Positions 1 through 6,878 of a stretch of DNA of 10,781 nt are shown piece by piece; position 1 is the stretch's first letter, and each line of letters begins with the position of its first letter. The stretch spans positions 1 to 10,781 of the forward strand of contig CACZPD010000218.1 in the NCBI GenBank assembly GCA_902782955.1, given 5' to 3'. The notes under the pieces are model-generated. The model worked only from the letters and a program-made list of their open reading frames with translations, did not search any database and was not told the origin of the DNA. The translations under genes and the position numbers were made by a program. The DNA is from an uncultured Erysipelotrichaceae bacterium. Lineage in GTDB: Bacteria > Bacillota_I > Bacilli_A > Erysipelotrichales > Erysipelotrichaceae.

Positions 1-68
1 ATGGAATCGCAGACTTTATCGGGATGTCCGCTGGTAACGGATTCCGAGGTAAAAAATACTTTAGACAT
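1..68 (-). CDS. metK: S-adenosylmethionine synthetase, N-terminal fragment (runs off window start)
   Basis: Only the first 22 codons lie in the window; the gene continues to the left of position 1. Read on the minus strand from an ATG at 68-66, the peptide begins MSKVFFTSESVTSGHPDKVC and then DS. This matches the conserved MetK N-terminus, where FTSESV and GHPDK belong to the ATP/methionine-binding domain. MetK makes S-adenosylmethionine from ATP and methionine in the cytosol. The start is fixed by an AAGGAG ribosome binding site at 83-78, nine bases upstream, and by the position of the family motif. The long leader upstream resembles a SAM-sensing RNA, which fits feedback control by the product. 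The identification is firm despite the short fragment. Confidence 0.93.
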   Translation of the reverse strand, partial: MSKVFFTSESVTSGHPDKVCDS

Positions 69-77
69 AAAATAAAA

Positions 78-103
78 CTCCTTTCTGTCTATCACGCAAG
101 GAG
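78..103 (-). promoter_or_regulatory. Shine-Dalgarno-sequestering hairpin of metK
   Basis: On the minus strand the segment CTCCTT (103-98) is perfectly complementary to the metK ribosome binding site AAGGAG (83-78), with a 14-nt loop between them. Formation of the hairpin would hide the ribosome binding site. This points to control of translation initiation, with the hairpin as the expression platform of the upstream riboswitch-like element. There is no U-rich tract after it, so it does not look like a terminator. Confidence 0.6.
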
Positions 104-125
104 CCTCAATAAAATACTGTCTTAC

Positions 126-209
126 TTTATCGATGTCAGCGGAACCACCTTACTTTTGCAGGTTGGTATGGGATCACAGAGCTGACTCTCTTCCCCAATT
201 CGTGATAAA
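126..209 (-). promoter_or_regulatory. SAM riboswitch-like aptamer (SAM-I/SAM-IV clan, P4-less variant) upstream of metK
   Basis: On the minus strand TTTATC (209-204) pairs with GATAAA (131-126) to form P1. It is followed by ATCACGA, similar to the J1/2 segment of SAM-I/SAM-IV RNAs. P2 is a GGG/CCC stem with an inner AGAG/CUCU stem and a GUGA side that could form a kink-turn. P3 reads CCAACC on one side and GGTGG on the other, pairing with one bulged A, as GCAACC/GGTGC does in SAM-I. The P2 loop GTCAGC (186-181) is perfectly complementary to GCTGAC (140-135) just after P3, giving a pseudoknot. No P4 helix is visible. The family assignment is inferred by eye; the location before metK supports SAM as ligand. 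Confidence 0.62.
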
Positions 210-217
210 CGCATAAG

Positions 218-247
218 TATTTAATCACTGTCATGCATAAATGTCAA
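218..247 (-). promoter_or_regulatory. metK promoter
   Basis: On the minus strand a perfect -35 TTGACA (247-242) is followed by TTAAAT at 17 bp or TAAATA at 18 bp (224-218). Transcription would start around 212, just before the aptamer P1 strand, so the whole riboswitch-like element is in the transcript. Confidence 0.65.
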
Positions 248-287
248 TGAATATTAAACAAATACGAACGGAGAATATACAGAAACA

Positions 288-296
288 TGCTATAAT
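288..296 (+). promoter_or_regulatory. Extended -10 promoter of the AI-2E family gene
   Basis: TGCTATAAT is an extended -10 element with a consensus TATAAT at 291-296. No good -35 is seen at the usual distance. Transcription from about 303 would leave a 5' untranslated region of only about 14 nt with a weak AGGA ribosome binding site at 305-308. Confidence 0.6.
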
Positions 297-316
297 GCAT
301 TAACAGGACAATATAT

Positions 317-1465
317 ATGAACTATAAAAATCTTCCGGAAGAAACAAAAAACAAGATCCAGGCATATACCATATCGGGATGTGCTGTCGTTTTATTCTAC
401 CTGATCCTCCAGCATATTCCGGCATTTGCTTTTGTTTTCGGCAAGCTCTGGAATGCGCTGTCTCCGTTTGTATTCGGTCTGTGTTTTTCCTTTATCCTTG
501 TGCCGCTGCGCAATATCGTGGAGAATAACTGGCTCAGCCGGTTTGAATGGAAAAAGACGACTAAGAGGAGGATCGCGGTTGCGGTTTCCATGATCGTACT
601 CCTGCTGATCCTGACTTCATTCTTCTCGATCCTCATCCCGCAGCTGATAGACAGCGCTTCCCGTCTGGCTTCGGCGCTGGATGATTATTTCCGGTCTGTG
701 CAGGAATTCATCACCAAGATCAACGGAAACAATACGGAACTGGCGTCTTATCTCAACAAGATACTGGACCTGCTCAGGGACCAGCTCGGCACATGGCTGA
801 CTGATGCGCAGGGTGGTCTGAACAAGATCGTTTCCTATTCCGTCTCAGTTGTGAGCACGGTGCTGAATTTCTTCATCGGACTGATCCTTGCGGTATATCT
901 TCTGCTTGACCAGGAAAAGTTTACCATGCAGTTTAAAAAGATGACCTATGCCCTGATGCCGAAGAATTTTGCGGATAAGATCATGTATGTGCTCGGCCTG
1001 ACCGGACGCATGTTCAACCGGTTTATTTTCGGCAAGGCGCTGGATTCGCTGATCATCGGCATTCTGTGCTATGTGATCGTCTCGTTGATGGGACTGCCGT
1101 ATACGGCACTGATCGCGGTCGTGATCGGATTTACAAATATGATCCCGGTATTCGGGCCGTTCCTCGGCGCGATCCCGTGCATCTTCATCCTGTTCATCAT
1201 CAATCCGCTGCAGGCACTCGAGTTCACGGTATTCATACTGATCCTCCAGCAGGTCGACGGCAACATCATCGGCCCGTATATCCTCGGCGATTCCCTGGGG
1301 CTGCCGAATGTCTGGGTGATCTTCGCGATCATCGCCGGCGGCGCCCTGTTCGGAATACCCGGAATGTTCATCGGTGTGCCGATCTTCGCGGTCATCTATA
1401 TTCTGCTCAGAGGCTTCATCAACAAACAGCTTGAAAACAAACATCTGGATACGGAAAAACTATAA
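317..1465 (+). CDS. AI-2E family transporter (PerM/TqsA/YdbI-type membrane protein)
   Basis: This 382-residue integral membrane protein belongs to the AI-2E transporter family. The family holds the E. coli autoinducer-2 exporter TqsA and many uncharacterised permeases, some linked to Na+/H+ antiport. Hydrophobic segments lie near residues 17-60, 84-113, 172-200, 245-295 and 334-366. A long, more polar stretch around 113-170 fits the family's extracytoplasmic region. The C-terminal part carries the typical IPVFGPFLGAIP motif and a glycine-rich FGIPGMFIGVP segment before the last helix. The length is normal for the family. The ATG at 317 is chosen because it follows the -10 element at a short distance and starts a sensible N-terminus. 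The gene stands alone between its own promoter and terminator, divergent from metK. The substrate cannot be told from sequence. Confidence 0.88.
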   Translation: MNYKNLPEETKNKIQAYTISGCAVVLFYLILQHIPAFAFVFGKLWNALSPFVFGLCFSFILVPLRNIVENNWLSRFEWKKTTKRRIAVAVSMIVLLLILTSFFSILIPQLIDSASRLASALDDYFRSVQEFITKINGNNTELASYLNKILDLLRDQLGTWLTDAQGGLNKIVSYSVSVVSTVLNFFIGLILAVYLLLDQEKFTMQFKKMTYALMPKNFADKIMYVLGLTGRMFNRFIFGKALDSLIIGILCYVIVSLMGLPYTALIAVVIGFTNMIPVFGPFLGAIPCIFILFIINPLQALEFTVFILILQQVDGNIIGPYILGDSLGLPNVWVIFAIIAGGALFGIPGMFIGVPIFAVIYILLRGFINKQLENKHLDTEKL

Positions 1466-1486
1466 GCAGTTGAAAAACTGCTTTTT
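1465..1486 (+). terminator. Intrinsic terminator of the AI-2E family gene
   Basis: AGCAGTT (1465-1471), loop GAAA, AACTGCT (1476-1482) and a T run to 1486. The stem begins in the last base of the stop codon. Confidence 0.85.
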
Positions 1487-1511
1487 AAAAGCTGTCATTT
1501 TCATGACAGCT
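1487..1511 (-). terminator. Intrinsic terminator of the PAP2-nifU operon
   Basis: Read on the minus strand, AGCTGTCAT (1511-1503), loop GAAA, ATGACAGCT (1498-1490), then TTTT with further A/T-rich sequence. The 5' arm overlaps the TGA stop codon of the NifU-like gene. Confidence 0.75.
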
Positions 1512-1780
1512 CAGTAGAAGTACGGGAAGGGCGGTGTTTCCGCCATCTGTACTTTTTTTACTTCCGGAACTTCATCGATCAGCAGTGCTTCGATCCCGTC
1601 CGTCAGCGTGGCGTCGATTGCCATACATCCGGCACAGGCACCCAGCATCTGCACGGTGACGATGCCGTCTTTATAATCCACCAGTTCAACGTCTCCGCCG
1701 TCAGCCTGGATATAGGGACGGATCTTGTTTATCGTATGTTCGATTCTTTCCAGAACATCTTTTTCATTTGCTTCACTCAT
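1511..1780 (-). CDS. NifU C-terminal domain Fe-S scaffold/carrier protein
   Basis: An 89-residue protein consisting almost entirely of a NifU C-terminal (Nfu) domain. The core shows PYIQADGGDVELVDY followed by GACAGC. The CxxC pair (Cys49, Cys52) is the ligand set by which two subunits hold a [4Fe-4S] cluster for delivery to apoproteins. The length is typical of stand-alone Nfu proteins of Bacillota. The start ATG at 1780 follows an AAGAGG ribosome binding site. It lies 15 nt after the PAP2-type gene on the same strand and shares its terminator, so the two are probably co-transcribed, though no functional link is obvious. Identification is firm; the client proteins are unknown. Confidence 0.92.
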   Translation of the reverse strand: MSEANEKDVLERIEHTINKIRPYIQADGGDVELVDYKDGIVTVQMLGACAGCMAIDATLTDGIEALLIDEVPEVKKVQMAETPPFPYFY

Positions 1781-1795
1781 TCGCAGCCTCTTTTC

Positions 1796-2254
1796 TTACA
1801 GTAAATAGTGGAATACAGCAGCGATGCCGCAGCCGAGAATAATACCGGCAATAACTTCGCTCCACCGGTGTCCGAGAACATCCTTCAGCTTCACATCATA
1901 GATCGGATCTTCAAACTCGGTATGCAGGGCATCCTGAACATCCTTGACTAATTGTTGCGTAACTTTGACGTTCTGTCCACTATAATACCTCACATTTGCC
2001 GCGTCGTATATCACGATGACCGCAAGCGTAAGCGCGATCGCAAAGAGGGCTGACCGGAACATCTCCTGCAGTCCGACAGAAAGCGCGAGCGCACTGACCA
2101 GGGCGCTGTGCGAACTCGGGAAACCGCCGGAAGAGAACGCAAGCTGCAGCCGCCATTTCCGTGTTTTTGCATAATATATAAGTGGTTTCAAAGCCTGCGC
2201 GATGATAGCGGATATGATCGCAGACCAGAAAGGATACATTTCTCTGAACAACAT
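1796..2254 (-). CDS. Divergent PAP2 family membrane protein (YuiD-like, DUF212)
   Basis: A 152-residue membrane protein of the divergent PAP2 family, relatives of B. subtilis YuiD. Helices are evident near residues 8-28, 45-63, 66-86 and 135-151. The conserved landmarks are GGFPSSHSALV (about 43-53), the family version of the PAP2 SGH-type signature, then DAANVRYYSGQ, then GHRWSEVIAGIILG near the C-terminus with the second histidine. PAP2 enzymes remove phosphate from lipid phosphates or polyprenyl diphosphates. Activity of the divergent branch is not well established, so a lipid-phosphate phosphatase role is inference. The ATG at 2254 has GAGG seven bases upstream, at 2265-2262. It is the first gene of a two-gene unit with the NifU-like gene. 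Confidence 0.88.
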   Translation of the reverse strand: MLFREMYPFWSAIISAIIAQALKPLIYYAKTRKWRLQLAFSSGGFPSSHSALVSALALSVGLQEMFRSALFAIALTLAVIVIYDAANVRYYSGQNVKVTQQLVKDVQDALHTEFEDPIYDVKLKDVLGHRWSEVIAGIILGCGIAAVFHYLL

Positions 2255-2272
2255 ATATAAACCTCGGTCTAA

Positions 2273-2281
2273 AGTATATCA
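2273..2281 (-). promoter_or_regulatory. Extended -10 promoter of the PAP2-nifU unit
   Basis: On the minus strand TGATATACT (2281-2273) is an extended -10 element; no clear -35 is present. It sits back-to-back with the promoter of the S1-domain gene about 20 bp away, so the two divergent promoters could interfere with each other. Confidence 0.5.
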
Positions 2282-2295
2282 TATAATTTAAACTG

Positions 2296-2304
2296 TGGTA
2301 TACT
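2296..2304 (+). promoter_or_regulatory. Extended -10 promoter of the S1-domain gene
   Basis: TGGTATACT is an extended -10 with TATACT at 2299-2304. It places the transcript start near 2311. That is downstream of the possible GTG start at 2295 and therefore supports the ATG at 2328 as the true start. Confidence 0.5.
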
Positions 2305-2327
2305 TGCTGAGAAAGAGAAAAAATCTT

Positions 2328-2711
2328 ATGAATTACAGAACAGGACAGGTAGTTGAAGGAAAAGTTACGGGAATACAGCCTTACGGGGCATTTGTTTTTC
2401 TGGATCACAATACCAGCGGCCTCATCCACATCTCCGAGATCAGCGACGGCTATGTCCGGGATATAACGGATTATGTGCAGGTAGGGGAGACGGTGGAAGT
2501 CAAGATCATCGATTATGACGCGAAGATGCATCAGGCAAAGCTTTCCCTGAAAGCACTGCACAGAACCTATGCCAGAACCAGGAAAAAGCAGAATACAGGC
2601 AAGGCGGCCCTGCCGACGATGAAGATCGGCTTCCAGTCGATCGCCGCCGAGATGGACAACTGGATACGTGAAGCAGAGAAAACGATTATCAATGATACCG
2701 GAACGGAATAA
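2328..2711 (+). CDS. Single S1-domain RNA-binding protein (CvfD/YugI, GSP13-like)
   Basis: A 127-residue protein with one S1 RNA-binding domain at about residues 5-76. It shows GQVVEGKVTGIQPYGAFVFL, GLIHISEIS and the closing strand KIIDYD..KLSLKAL. A basic linker (RTYARTRKKQ) follows, then the conserved tail beginning GFQSIAAEMDNWI. This layout is that of B. subtilis YugI (general stress protein 13) and streptococcal CvfD, which act in post-transcriptional regulation and associate with ribosomes or RNA. The start is ATG 2328; a GTG at 2295 in frame is rejected because it lies upstream of the likely transcript start. The ribosome binding site (AGAAAGAG, 2309-2316) is weak. The gene is a single unit with its own terminator. 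The specific RNA targets are not predictable. Confidence 0.87.
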   Translation: MNYRTGQVVEGKVTGIQPYGAFVFLDHNTSGLIHISEISDGYVRDITDYVQVGETVEVKIIDYDAKMHQAKLSLKALHRTYARTRKKQNTGKAALPTMKIGFQSIAAEMDNWIREAEKTIINDTGTE

Positions 2712-2737
2712 GCAGTCGGAAAGAGACTGCTTTTTTT
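2711..2737 (+). terminator. Intrinsic terminator of the S1-domain gene
   Basis: AGCAGTC (2711-2717), loop of seven, GACTGCT (2725-2731) and a run of seven Ts to 2737. The stem starts at the last base of the TAA stop, the same arrangement and nearly the same stem sequence as the terminator at 1465. Confidence 0.87.
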
Positions 2738-2748
2738 CCGGTTATCTC

Positions 2749-2777
2749 TTGGAAATTAGCTGATGTAATAATAAAAT
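2749..2777 (+). promoter_or_regulatory. pgi promoter
   Basis: TTGGAA (2749-2754) and TAAAAT (2772-2777) are separated by 17 bp, giving a start near 2784 and a leader of about 55 nt. The leader ends in a strong AGGAGG ribosome binding site at 2826-2831. Confidence 0.5.
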
Positions 2778-2837
2778 TAAAGAAGGAAAGAAAGCAGATA
2801 ATAAAACTGCTGATCGTAGAAAATAGGAGGAAATAAT

Positions 2838-4418
2838 ATGATCAAATGGACAAACCTCGACGAGCTCGCTTCTTATAAGGAACTGGAAGCTCTCCCGCGC
2901 GTTGATCTCCCGGCAGTCATGGCAGGAGAAGGCGGCGCAGAACGTGTTAAGAAGTACAGCGCACCGATGGCTGAAGGACTGGTTTATAATTATGCAGCGA
3001 AGGCAGTCGATGATAAGATCCTTGAAACACTGGCAAAACTCGCAGAAGAGGCACAGCTGCTCGAAAAATATGAAGCACTGTATAACGGTGAAGTCGTCAA
3101 TACAGGTGAAAAGCGTCGTGTTCTGCATCAGCTCTGCAGAGGCCAGCTCGGTGAAGACGTGATCGCGGACGGCGGAAACAAGCGTGAATTCTATGTCAAA
3201 CAGCAGACAAGAATTGCGGCTTTCGCAAAGAAAGTACATGACGGGGAAATCACAAACGCAGCCGGTGAAAAGTTCACAACAGTTGTACAGATCGGTATCG
3301 GCGGAAGTGACCTCGGTCCGCGTGCAATTTACATTGCGCTGGAAAACTGGGCAAAGAGATACAACACACTGAAAATGCAGGCTGCGTTCATCTCCAACGT
3401 TGACCCGGATGATGCGGCAGGCGTTCTGGGCAATATCGATGTTGCGCACTCGCTGTTTGTTCTGGTATCCAAATCCGGTACAACTCTGGAAACACTGACA
3501 AATGAATCATTCGTCAAGAATGCCCTGAAGGAAGCAGGCCTGGATCCGGCAAAGCATATGATCGCCGTGACCAGCGAAACATCCCCGCTTGCGAAGAATG
3601 AAGGCTATCTGGATGCGTTCTACATGGATGATTATATCGGCGGACGCTATTCTTCCTCTTCTGCAGTAGGCGGAGCAGTTCTGTCACTGGCATTCGGTCC
3701 GGAAGTATTTGCGGATTTCCTCGCAGGCGCTGCCGAAGCAGATAAGCTTTCCAAGGAAAAAGACCTCCTGAAGAATGCCGCAATGCTCGATGCCCTGATC
3801 GGTGTCTATGAGCGCAACGTAACAGGCTTTGAGAATACAGCAGTTCTGCCGTATTCACAGGCACTGGCACGCTTCCCGGCACACCTCCAGCAGCTGGATA
3901 TGGAATCCAACGGCAAATCCGTCAACCGCTTCGGTGATCCGGTCAGCTATCCGACAGGACCGATCATCTTCGGTGAACCTGGCACAAACGGCCAGCATTC
4001 CTTCTATCAGCTCCTCCATCAGGGAAAGAACATTGTACCGATGCAGTTTATCGGATTCAAGAATTCCCAGATCGGAACTGACGTGGATATCCAGGGAAGC
4101 ACCAGCCAGCAGAAACTCTGCGCAAACGTTGCGGCCCAGATCGTTGCGTTCGCATCCGGCAAGGATGATGAGAACCTCAACAAGAAGTTTGACGGCGGAC
4201 GTCCGTCCAGCATCATTATCGGCGACCAGCTGACCCCGAAGACACTCGGTGCCTTGCTCGCACATTTCGAAAACAAGGTTATGTTCCAGGGCTTCACATG
4301 GAACGTAAACAGCTTCGACCAGGAAGGTGTCCAGCTCGGTAAGGTACTTGCCAAGAAAGTACTGGCACACGAGACAGACGGCGCCCTTGCGGTATACAGC
4401 GATCTGCTGAATATCTGA
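2838..4418 (+). CDS. pgi: Glucose-6-phosphate isomerase (long form)
   Basis: A 526-residue cytosolic enzyme interconverting glucose 6-phosphate and fructose 6-phosphate. Two SIS folds are marked by GIGGSDLGPRA (153-163) and SKSGTTLET (211-219), which bind the sugar phosphate. The first PGI signature lies around YIGGRYSSSSAVG (266-278). The catalytic glutamate is Glu356 in DMESNGK and the ring-opening histidine His387 in GTNGQHSFYQL. The second PGI signature SFDQEGVQLGK ends in the catalytic Lys502. All key residues are present, so the enzyme should be active. The length resembles the roughly 550-residue E. coli type rather than the roughly 450-residue Bacillus type. The start follows AGGAGG with six bases spacing. 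It is monocistronic, with its own promoter and terminator. Confidence 0.97.
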   Translation: MIKWTNLDELASYKELEALPRVDLPAVMAGEGGAERVKKYSAPMAEGLVYNYAAKAVDDKILETLAKLAEEAQLLEKYEALYNGEVVNTGEKRRVLHQLCRGQLGEDVIADGGNKREFYVKQQTRIAAFAKKVHDGEITNAAGEKFTTVVQIGIGGSDLGPRAIYIALENWAKRYNTLKMQAAFISNVDPDDAAGVLGNIDVAHSLFVLVSKSGTTLETLTNESFVKNALKEAGLDPAKHMIAVTSETSPLAKNEGYLDAFYMDDYIGGRYSSSSAVGGAVLSLAFGPEVFADFLAGAAEADKLSKEKDLLKNAAMLDALIGVYERNVTGFENTAVLPYSQALARFPAHLQQLDMESNGKSVNRFGDPVSYPTGPIIFGEPGTNGQHSFYQLLHQGKNIVPMQFIGFKNSQIGTDVDIQGSTSQQKLCANVAAQIVAFASGKDDENLNKKFDGGRPSSIIIGDQLTPKTLGALLAHFENKVMFQGFTWNVNSFDQEGVQLGKVLAKKVLAHETDGALAVYSDLLNI

Positions 4419-4432
4419 TCTGATCGGTATTT

Positions 4433-4468
4433 AAAAAGCTATGCAGTTAATTCTGCATAGCTTTTTTT
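4433..4468. terminator. Bidirectional terminator between pgi and cysK
   Basis: A perfect 14-bp stem, AAAAAGCTATGCAG (4433-4446) with CTGCATAGCTTTTT (4453-4466), and a six-base loop. T runs in both orientations let it end the convergent pgi (plus) and metY-cysK (minus) transcripts. Confidence 0.92.
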
Positions 4469-4469
4469 C

Positions 4470-5405
4470 TTATTCGCTCTGGAACAGGGCGGTGGAATAA
4501 TATCTGTCGCCGCTGTCCGGGAGGAGGGTAACTATGACTTTTCCTTCATTTTCCGGTTTCTTTGCCTGCTCGATGGCTGCGTGCAGGGCGGCGCCGGAAG
4601 AGATGCCTACGGAGATTCCTTCTTTCTTTGCCAGGAACTTCGCGGCCGCGAATGCATCGGCGGAAGATGCTTTATATACTTCATCGTAGACTTTTGTATT
4701 CAGTACATCCGGGACAAATCCCGCGCCGATTCCCTGGATCTTATGGGCACCGGATCTGCCTTCCGAGAGGACAGGGGAGTCTTCCGGCTCAACAGCTATT
4801 ACACGGATATCCGGGTTCTTTTCCTTGAGATATTCACCTGTGCCTGTAATGGTTCCGCCGGTTCCAACACCGGCAATGAAGATGTCGACTTTGCCGTCCG
4901 TATCATTCCAGACTTCAGGACCGGTCGTTGCTTTATGCACAGCCGGATTTGCCGGATTGACGAACTGTCCGGGGATGAATCCGCCCGGGATCTCTTTTGC
5001 CAGTTCTTCTGCTTTTGCAATGGCGCCTTTCATTCCTTTTGCGCCTTCTGTCAGAACCAGCTCAGCCCCATATGCTTTCAGGATATTCCTGCGTTCCACA
5101 CTCATGGTTTCCGGCATCGTGAGGATAATGCGGTAGCCTTTGGCGGCTGCGATCGCTGCCAGACCGATGCCGGTGTTGCCGCTGGTCGGTTCGATGATCA
5201 CGGAGCCTTCCTTCAGGAGGCCTTTTTCTTCCGCGTCTTCGATCATTGCCTTGGCGATTCGGTCTTTCACGCTGCCTGCCGGATTCAGATATTCCAGTTT
5301 CACCAGAACAGTAGCTTTCAGACCAAGTTCTTTTTCGATGTTTACCACTTCAACGAGCGGTGTGTTTCCAATCAGACCAAGAGTTCCCTTATAAATTTTT
5401 GACAT
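4470..5405 (-). CDS. cysK: Cysteine synthase A (O-acetylserine sulfhydrylase)
   Basis: A 311-residue pyridoxal-phosphate enzyme that joins sulfide to O-acetylserine to give cysteine and acetate. The PLP lysine is Lys47 in NPAGSVKDR. The substrate loop PTSGNTG lies at about 73-79, the phosphate-binding [10 protein letters not shown] at about 178-187, and the cofactor-contacting serine in GISSGAA near 269. The protein ends with the usual [11 protein letters not shown] segment. Length is standard. The ATG at 5405 is chosen because AGGAGG sits just upstream at 5418-5413 and the family N-terminus ([15 protein letters not shown]) starts here; an in-frame upstream ATG at 5471 would overlap metY. It is the second gene of the metY-cysK operon, 16 nt after metY, and is presumably controlled by the same leader. 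Confidence 0.95.
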   Translation of the reverse strand: MSKIYKGTLGLIGNTPLVEVVNIEKELGLKATVLVKLEYLNPAGSVKDRIAKAMIEDAEEKGLLKEGSVIIEPTSGNTGIGLAAIAAAKGYRIILTMPETMSVERRNILKAYGAELVLTEGAKGMKGAIAKAEELAKEIPGGFIPGQFVNPANPAVHKATTGPEVWNDTDGKVDIFIAGVGTGGTITGTGEYLKEKNPDIRVIAVEPEDSPVLSEGRSGAHKIQGIGAGFVPDVLNTKVYDEVYKASSADAFAAAKFLAKKEGISVGISSGAALHAAIEQAKKPENEGKVIVTLLPDSGDRYYSTALFQSE

Positions 5406-5421
5406 GTTTCTTTCCTCCTTA

Positions 5422-6708
5422 TCATTTCTGTGCTTCCGCAAAACCGTTTTCAAGATCTGCGATGATGTCATCGATATGTTCCGTGCCGATGGAGAGACGG
5501 ATCGTGTTTGGTTTAATGCCCTGATCCAGCAGTTCTTCTTCGGAAAGCTGGGAATGTGTTGTGGATGCCGGATGGATCACAAGGCTCTTGACGTCTGCCA
5601 CGTTTGCCAGCAGGGAGAAGATCTTCAGTGCATCGATGAACTTCCAGGCTTCTTCTTTTCCGCCTTTGATCTCAAAGGTGAAGATGGATGCGCCTCCGTC
5701 CGGGAAGTATCTCTCGTACAGTGCGTGATCCGGATGATCCGGAAGGGAAGGATGGTTGACTTTATCTACCAGCGGGTGGCTGTTCAGATATTCAACGACT
5801 TTCTTTGTATTTTCCGCATGCCGTTCAAGACGGAGGGAAAGTGTTTCCACACCCTGCAGAAGAAGGAATGCGTTGAAAGGAGATATGCAGGCCCCTGTAT
5901 CGCGCAGCAGGATGGCACGGATATATGTCACGAACGCTGCCGGACCGACTGCGTCGTAGAAGGAAACACCATGGTAGCTTGGGTTCGGATCCGCAATATT
6001 CGGATACTTTCCGCTGGCTTTCCAGTTGAATTTTCCGGATTCCACGATAATGCCGCCGAGGGATGTACCGTGACCGCCGATGAACTTTGTAGCAGAGTGG
6101 ACAACGATATCCGCCCCGTGTTCGATCGGACGGATCAGGAACGGTGTCCCGAATGTGTTGTCGATGACGAGCGGGATTCCGCATTTATGTGCGATCTCCG
6201 CGGTTGCGTCGATATCCGGGATGTCACTGTTCGGATTTCCGAGTGTTTCCAGGTAAACGGCACGGGTATTCTCTTTGATCGCTCCTTCCAGTTCCTCCAG
6301 GTTATGGGCATCCACGAATGTTGTTTCGATGCCGTACTGGGGAAGGGTATGGGAAAGCAGGTTGAAGCTTCCGCCGTAGATGGTCTTCTGGGCAACGATA
6401 TGTCCGCCGTTTGCGGCCAGTGCTTCGATCGTATATGTGATCGCCGCAGCACCGGATGCGACCGCCAGGGCAGCACTTCCGCCTTCAAGCGCGGCAATTC
6501 TCTGTTCCAGTACATCCTGTGTGGAGTTCGTCAGTCTGCCGTAGATGTTTCCGGCATCTGCCAGTCCGAAGCGGTCTGCCGCATGCTGGCTGTTGTTGAA
6601 GACGTAGGAAGTTGTCTGATAGATGGGGACTGCCCTTGACCCGGTTGCCGGATCTGCCTGTTCCTGTCCGACATGCAGCTGAAGTGTTTCGAATTTATAC
6701 GTGCTCAT
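5422..6708 (-). CDS. metY: O-acetylhomoserine sulfhydrylase
   Basis: A Cys/Met-metabolism PLP enzyme of about 428 residues that makes homocysteine from O-acetylhomoserine and sulfide, the direct-sulfhydrylation route to methionine. It carries [20 protein letters not shown] (cofactor and dimer contacts), ETLGNP near 155-160, DNTFGTP near 184-190, and the PLP lysine in [16 protein letters not shown] (Lys about 208). The insert after this motif and the overall length are typical of MetY rather than of the roughly 390-residue MetB/MetC. There are two adjacent ATGs, 6711 and 6708. The second lies seven bases after AGGAG (6720-6716) and is preferred; the first would be only four bases away. It is the first gene of the operon with cysK and is preceded by an attenuator-like leader. 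Confidence 0.94.
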   Translation of the reverse strand: MSTYKFETLQLHVGQEQADPATGSRAVPIYQTTSYVFNNSQHAADRFGLADAGNIYGRLTNSTQDVLEQRIAALEGGSAALAVASGAAAITYTIEALAANGGHIVAQKTIYGGSFNLLSHTLPQYGIETTFVDAHNLEELEGAIKENTRAVYLETLGNPNSDIPDIDATAEIAHKCGIPLVIDNTFGTPFLIRPIEHGADIVVHSATKFIGGHGTSLGGIIVESGKFNWKASGKYPNIADPNPSYHGVSFYDAVGPAAFVTYIRAILLRDTGACISPFNAFLLLQGVETLSLRLERHAENTKKVVEYLNSHPLVDKVNHPSLPDHPDHALYERYFPDGGASIFTFEIKGGKEEAWKFIDALKIFSLLANVADVKSLVIHPASTTHSQLSEEELLDQGIKPNTIRLSIGTEHIDDIIADLENGFAEAQK

Positions 6709-6754
6709 CATTTTTCTCCTTTTCTCTTTTCATGATGTTTTTTACCGGATATAG

Positions 6755-6787
6755 AAAAACCCGGAAACTTCTCAATAAGCTCCCGGG
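6755..6787 (-). terminator. Attenuator terminator in the metY leader
   Basis: On the minus strand CCCGGGAGCTT (6787-6777), a six-base loop, AAGTTTCCGGG (6770-6760), then TTTTTC. The 11-bp stem has two G-U wobbles and a proper U tail, so it is a convincing intrinsic terminator. It lies between the metY promoter and the metY start, not after a gene, so it must be conditional. Read-through leaves about 45 nt to the metY start. Confidence 0.8.
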
Positions 6788-6878
6788 CAATTGGCATACA
6801 GATACGATATTCTTTCGCATTGATCAGAGGTGTTCAGAAGTGCAGGCAAACACCCCAGCCATACAGTATGCCCGGGAG
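6780..6878 (-). promoter_or_regulatory. Candidate antiterminator and protector pairings in the metY leader
   Basis: On the minus strand CTCCCGGGC (6878-6870), inside the leader peptide gene, is perfectly complementary to GCCCGGGAG (6788-6780), which contains most of the 5' arm of the attenuator terminator. The flanking ATAC (6869-6866) also pairs with GTAT (6799-6796). This antiterminator would exclude the terminator. A third structure competes for the upstream strand: 6876-6868 can fold on 6862-6854 with a CTG-containing loop, giving a protector hairpin. A further hairpin, GGTGTT (6854-6849) with AACACC (6834-6829), lies between the two arms. The pairings are seen directly; the switching is inferred. 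Confidence 0.6.

Noticed and set aside
135..155. T-box-like motif AAGGTGGTTCCGC in the metK leader
   Set aside because: It differs from the T-box consensus at three positions. The leader is too short for a specifier stem I, and no terminator/antiterminator pair follows. The same bases fit the P3 and pseudoknot strand of a SAM-type aptamer better.
1..183. Plus-strand open frame of about 60 codons entering from the left edge
   Set aside because: The opposite strand encodes the clear MetK N-terminus and its leader, so the frame is incidental.
2295..2327. GTG at 2295 as start of the S1-domain protein
   Set aside because: It lies inside or upstream of the extended -10 promoter, so it would not be in the transcript, and the extra residues are not part of the family.
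2742..3449. 235-codon minus-strand open frame opposite the start of pgi
   Set aside because: It is antisense to an unambiguous enzyme gene, with unusual composition and no start signals.
4581..5402. 273-codon plus-strand open frame
   Set aside because: It is antisense to cysK, shows no recognisable domain and is rich in Cys and Phe from reverse reading; a shadow frame.
5404..6639. 411-codon plus-strand open frame
   Set aside because: It lies exactly antisense to metY, its translation is Cys/Arg-rich without any family motif, and it has no ribosome binding site. It is a shadow of the real gene.
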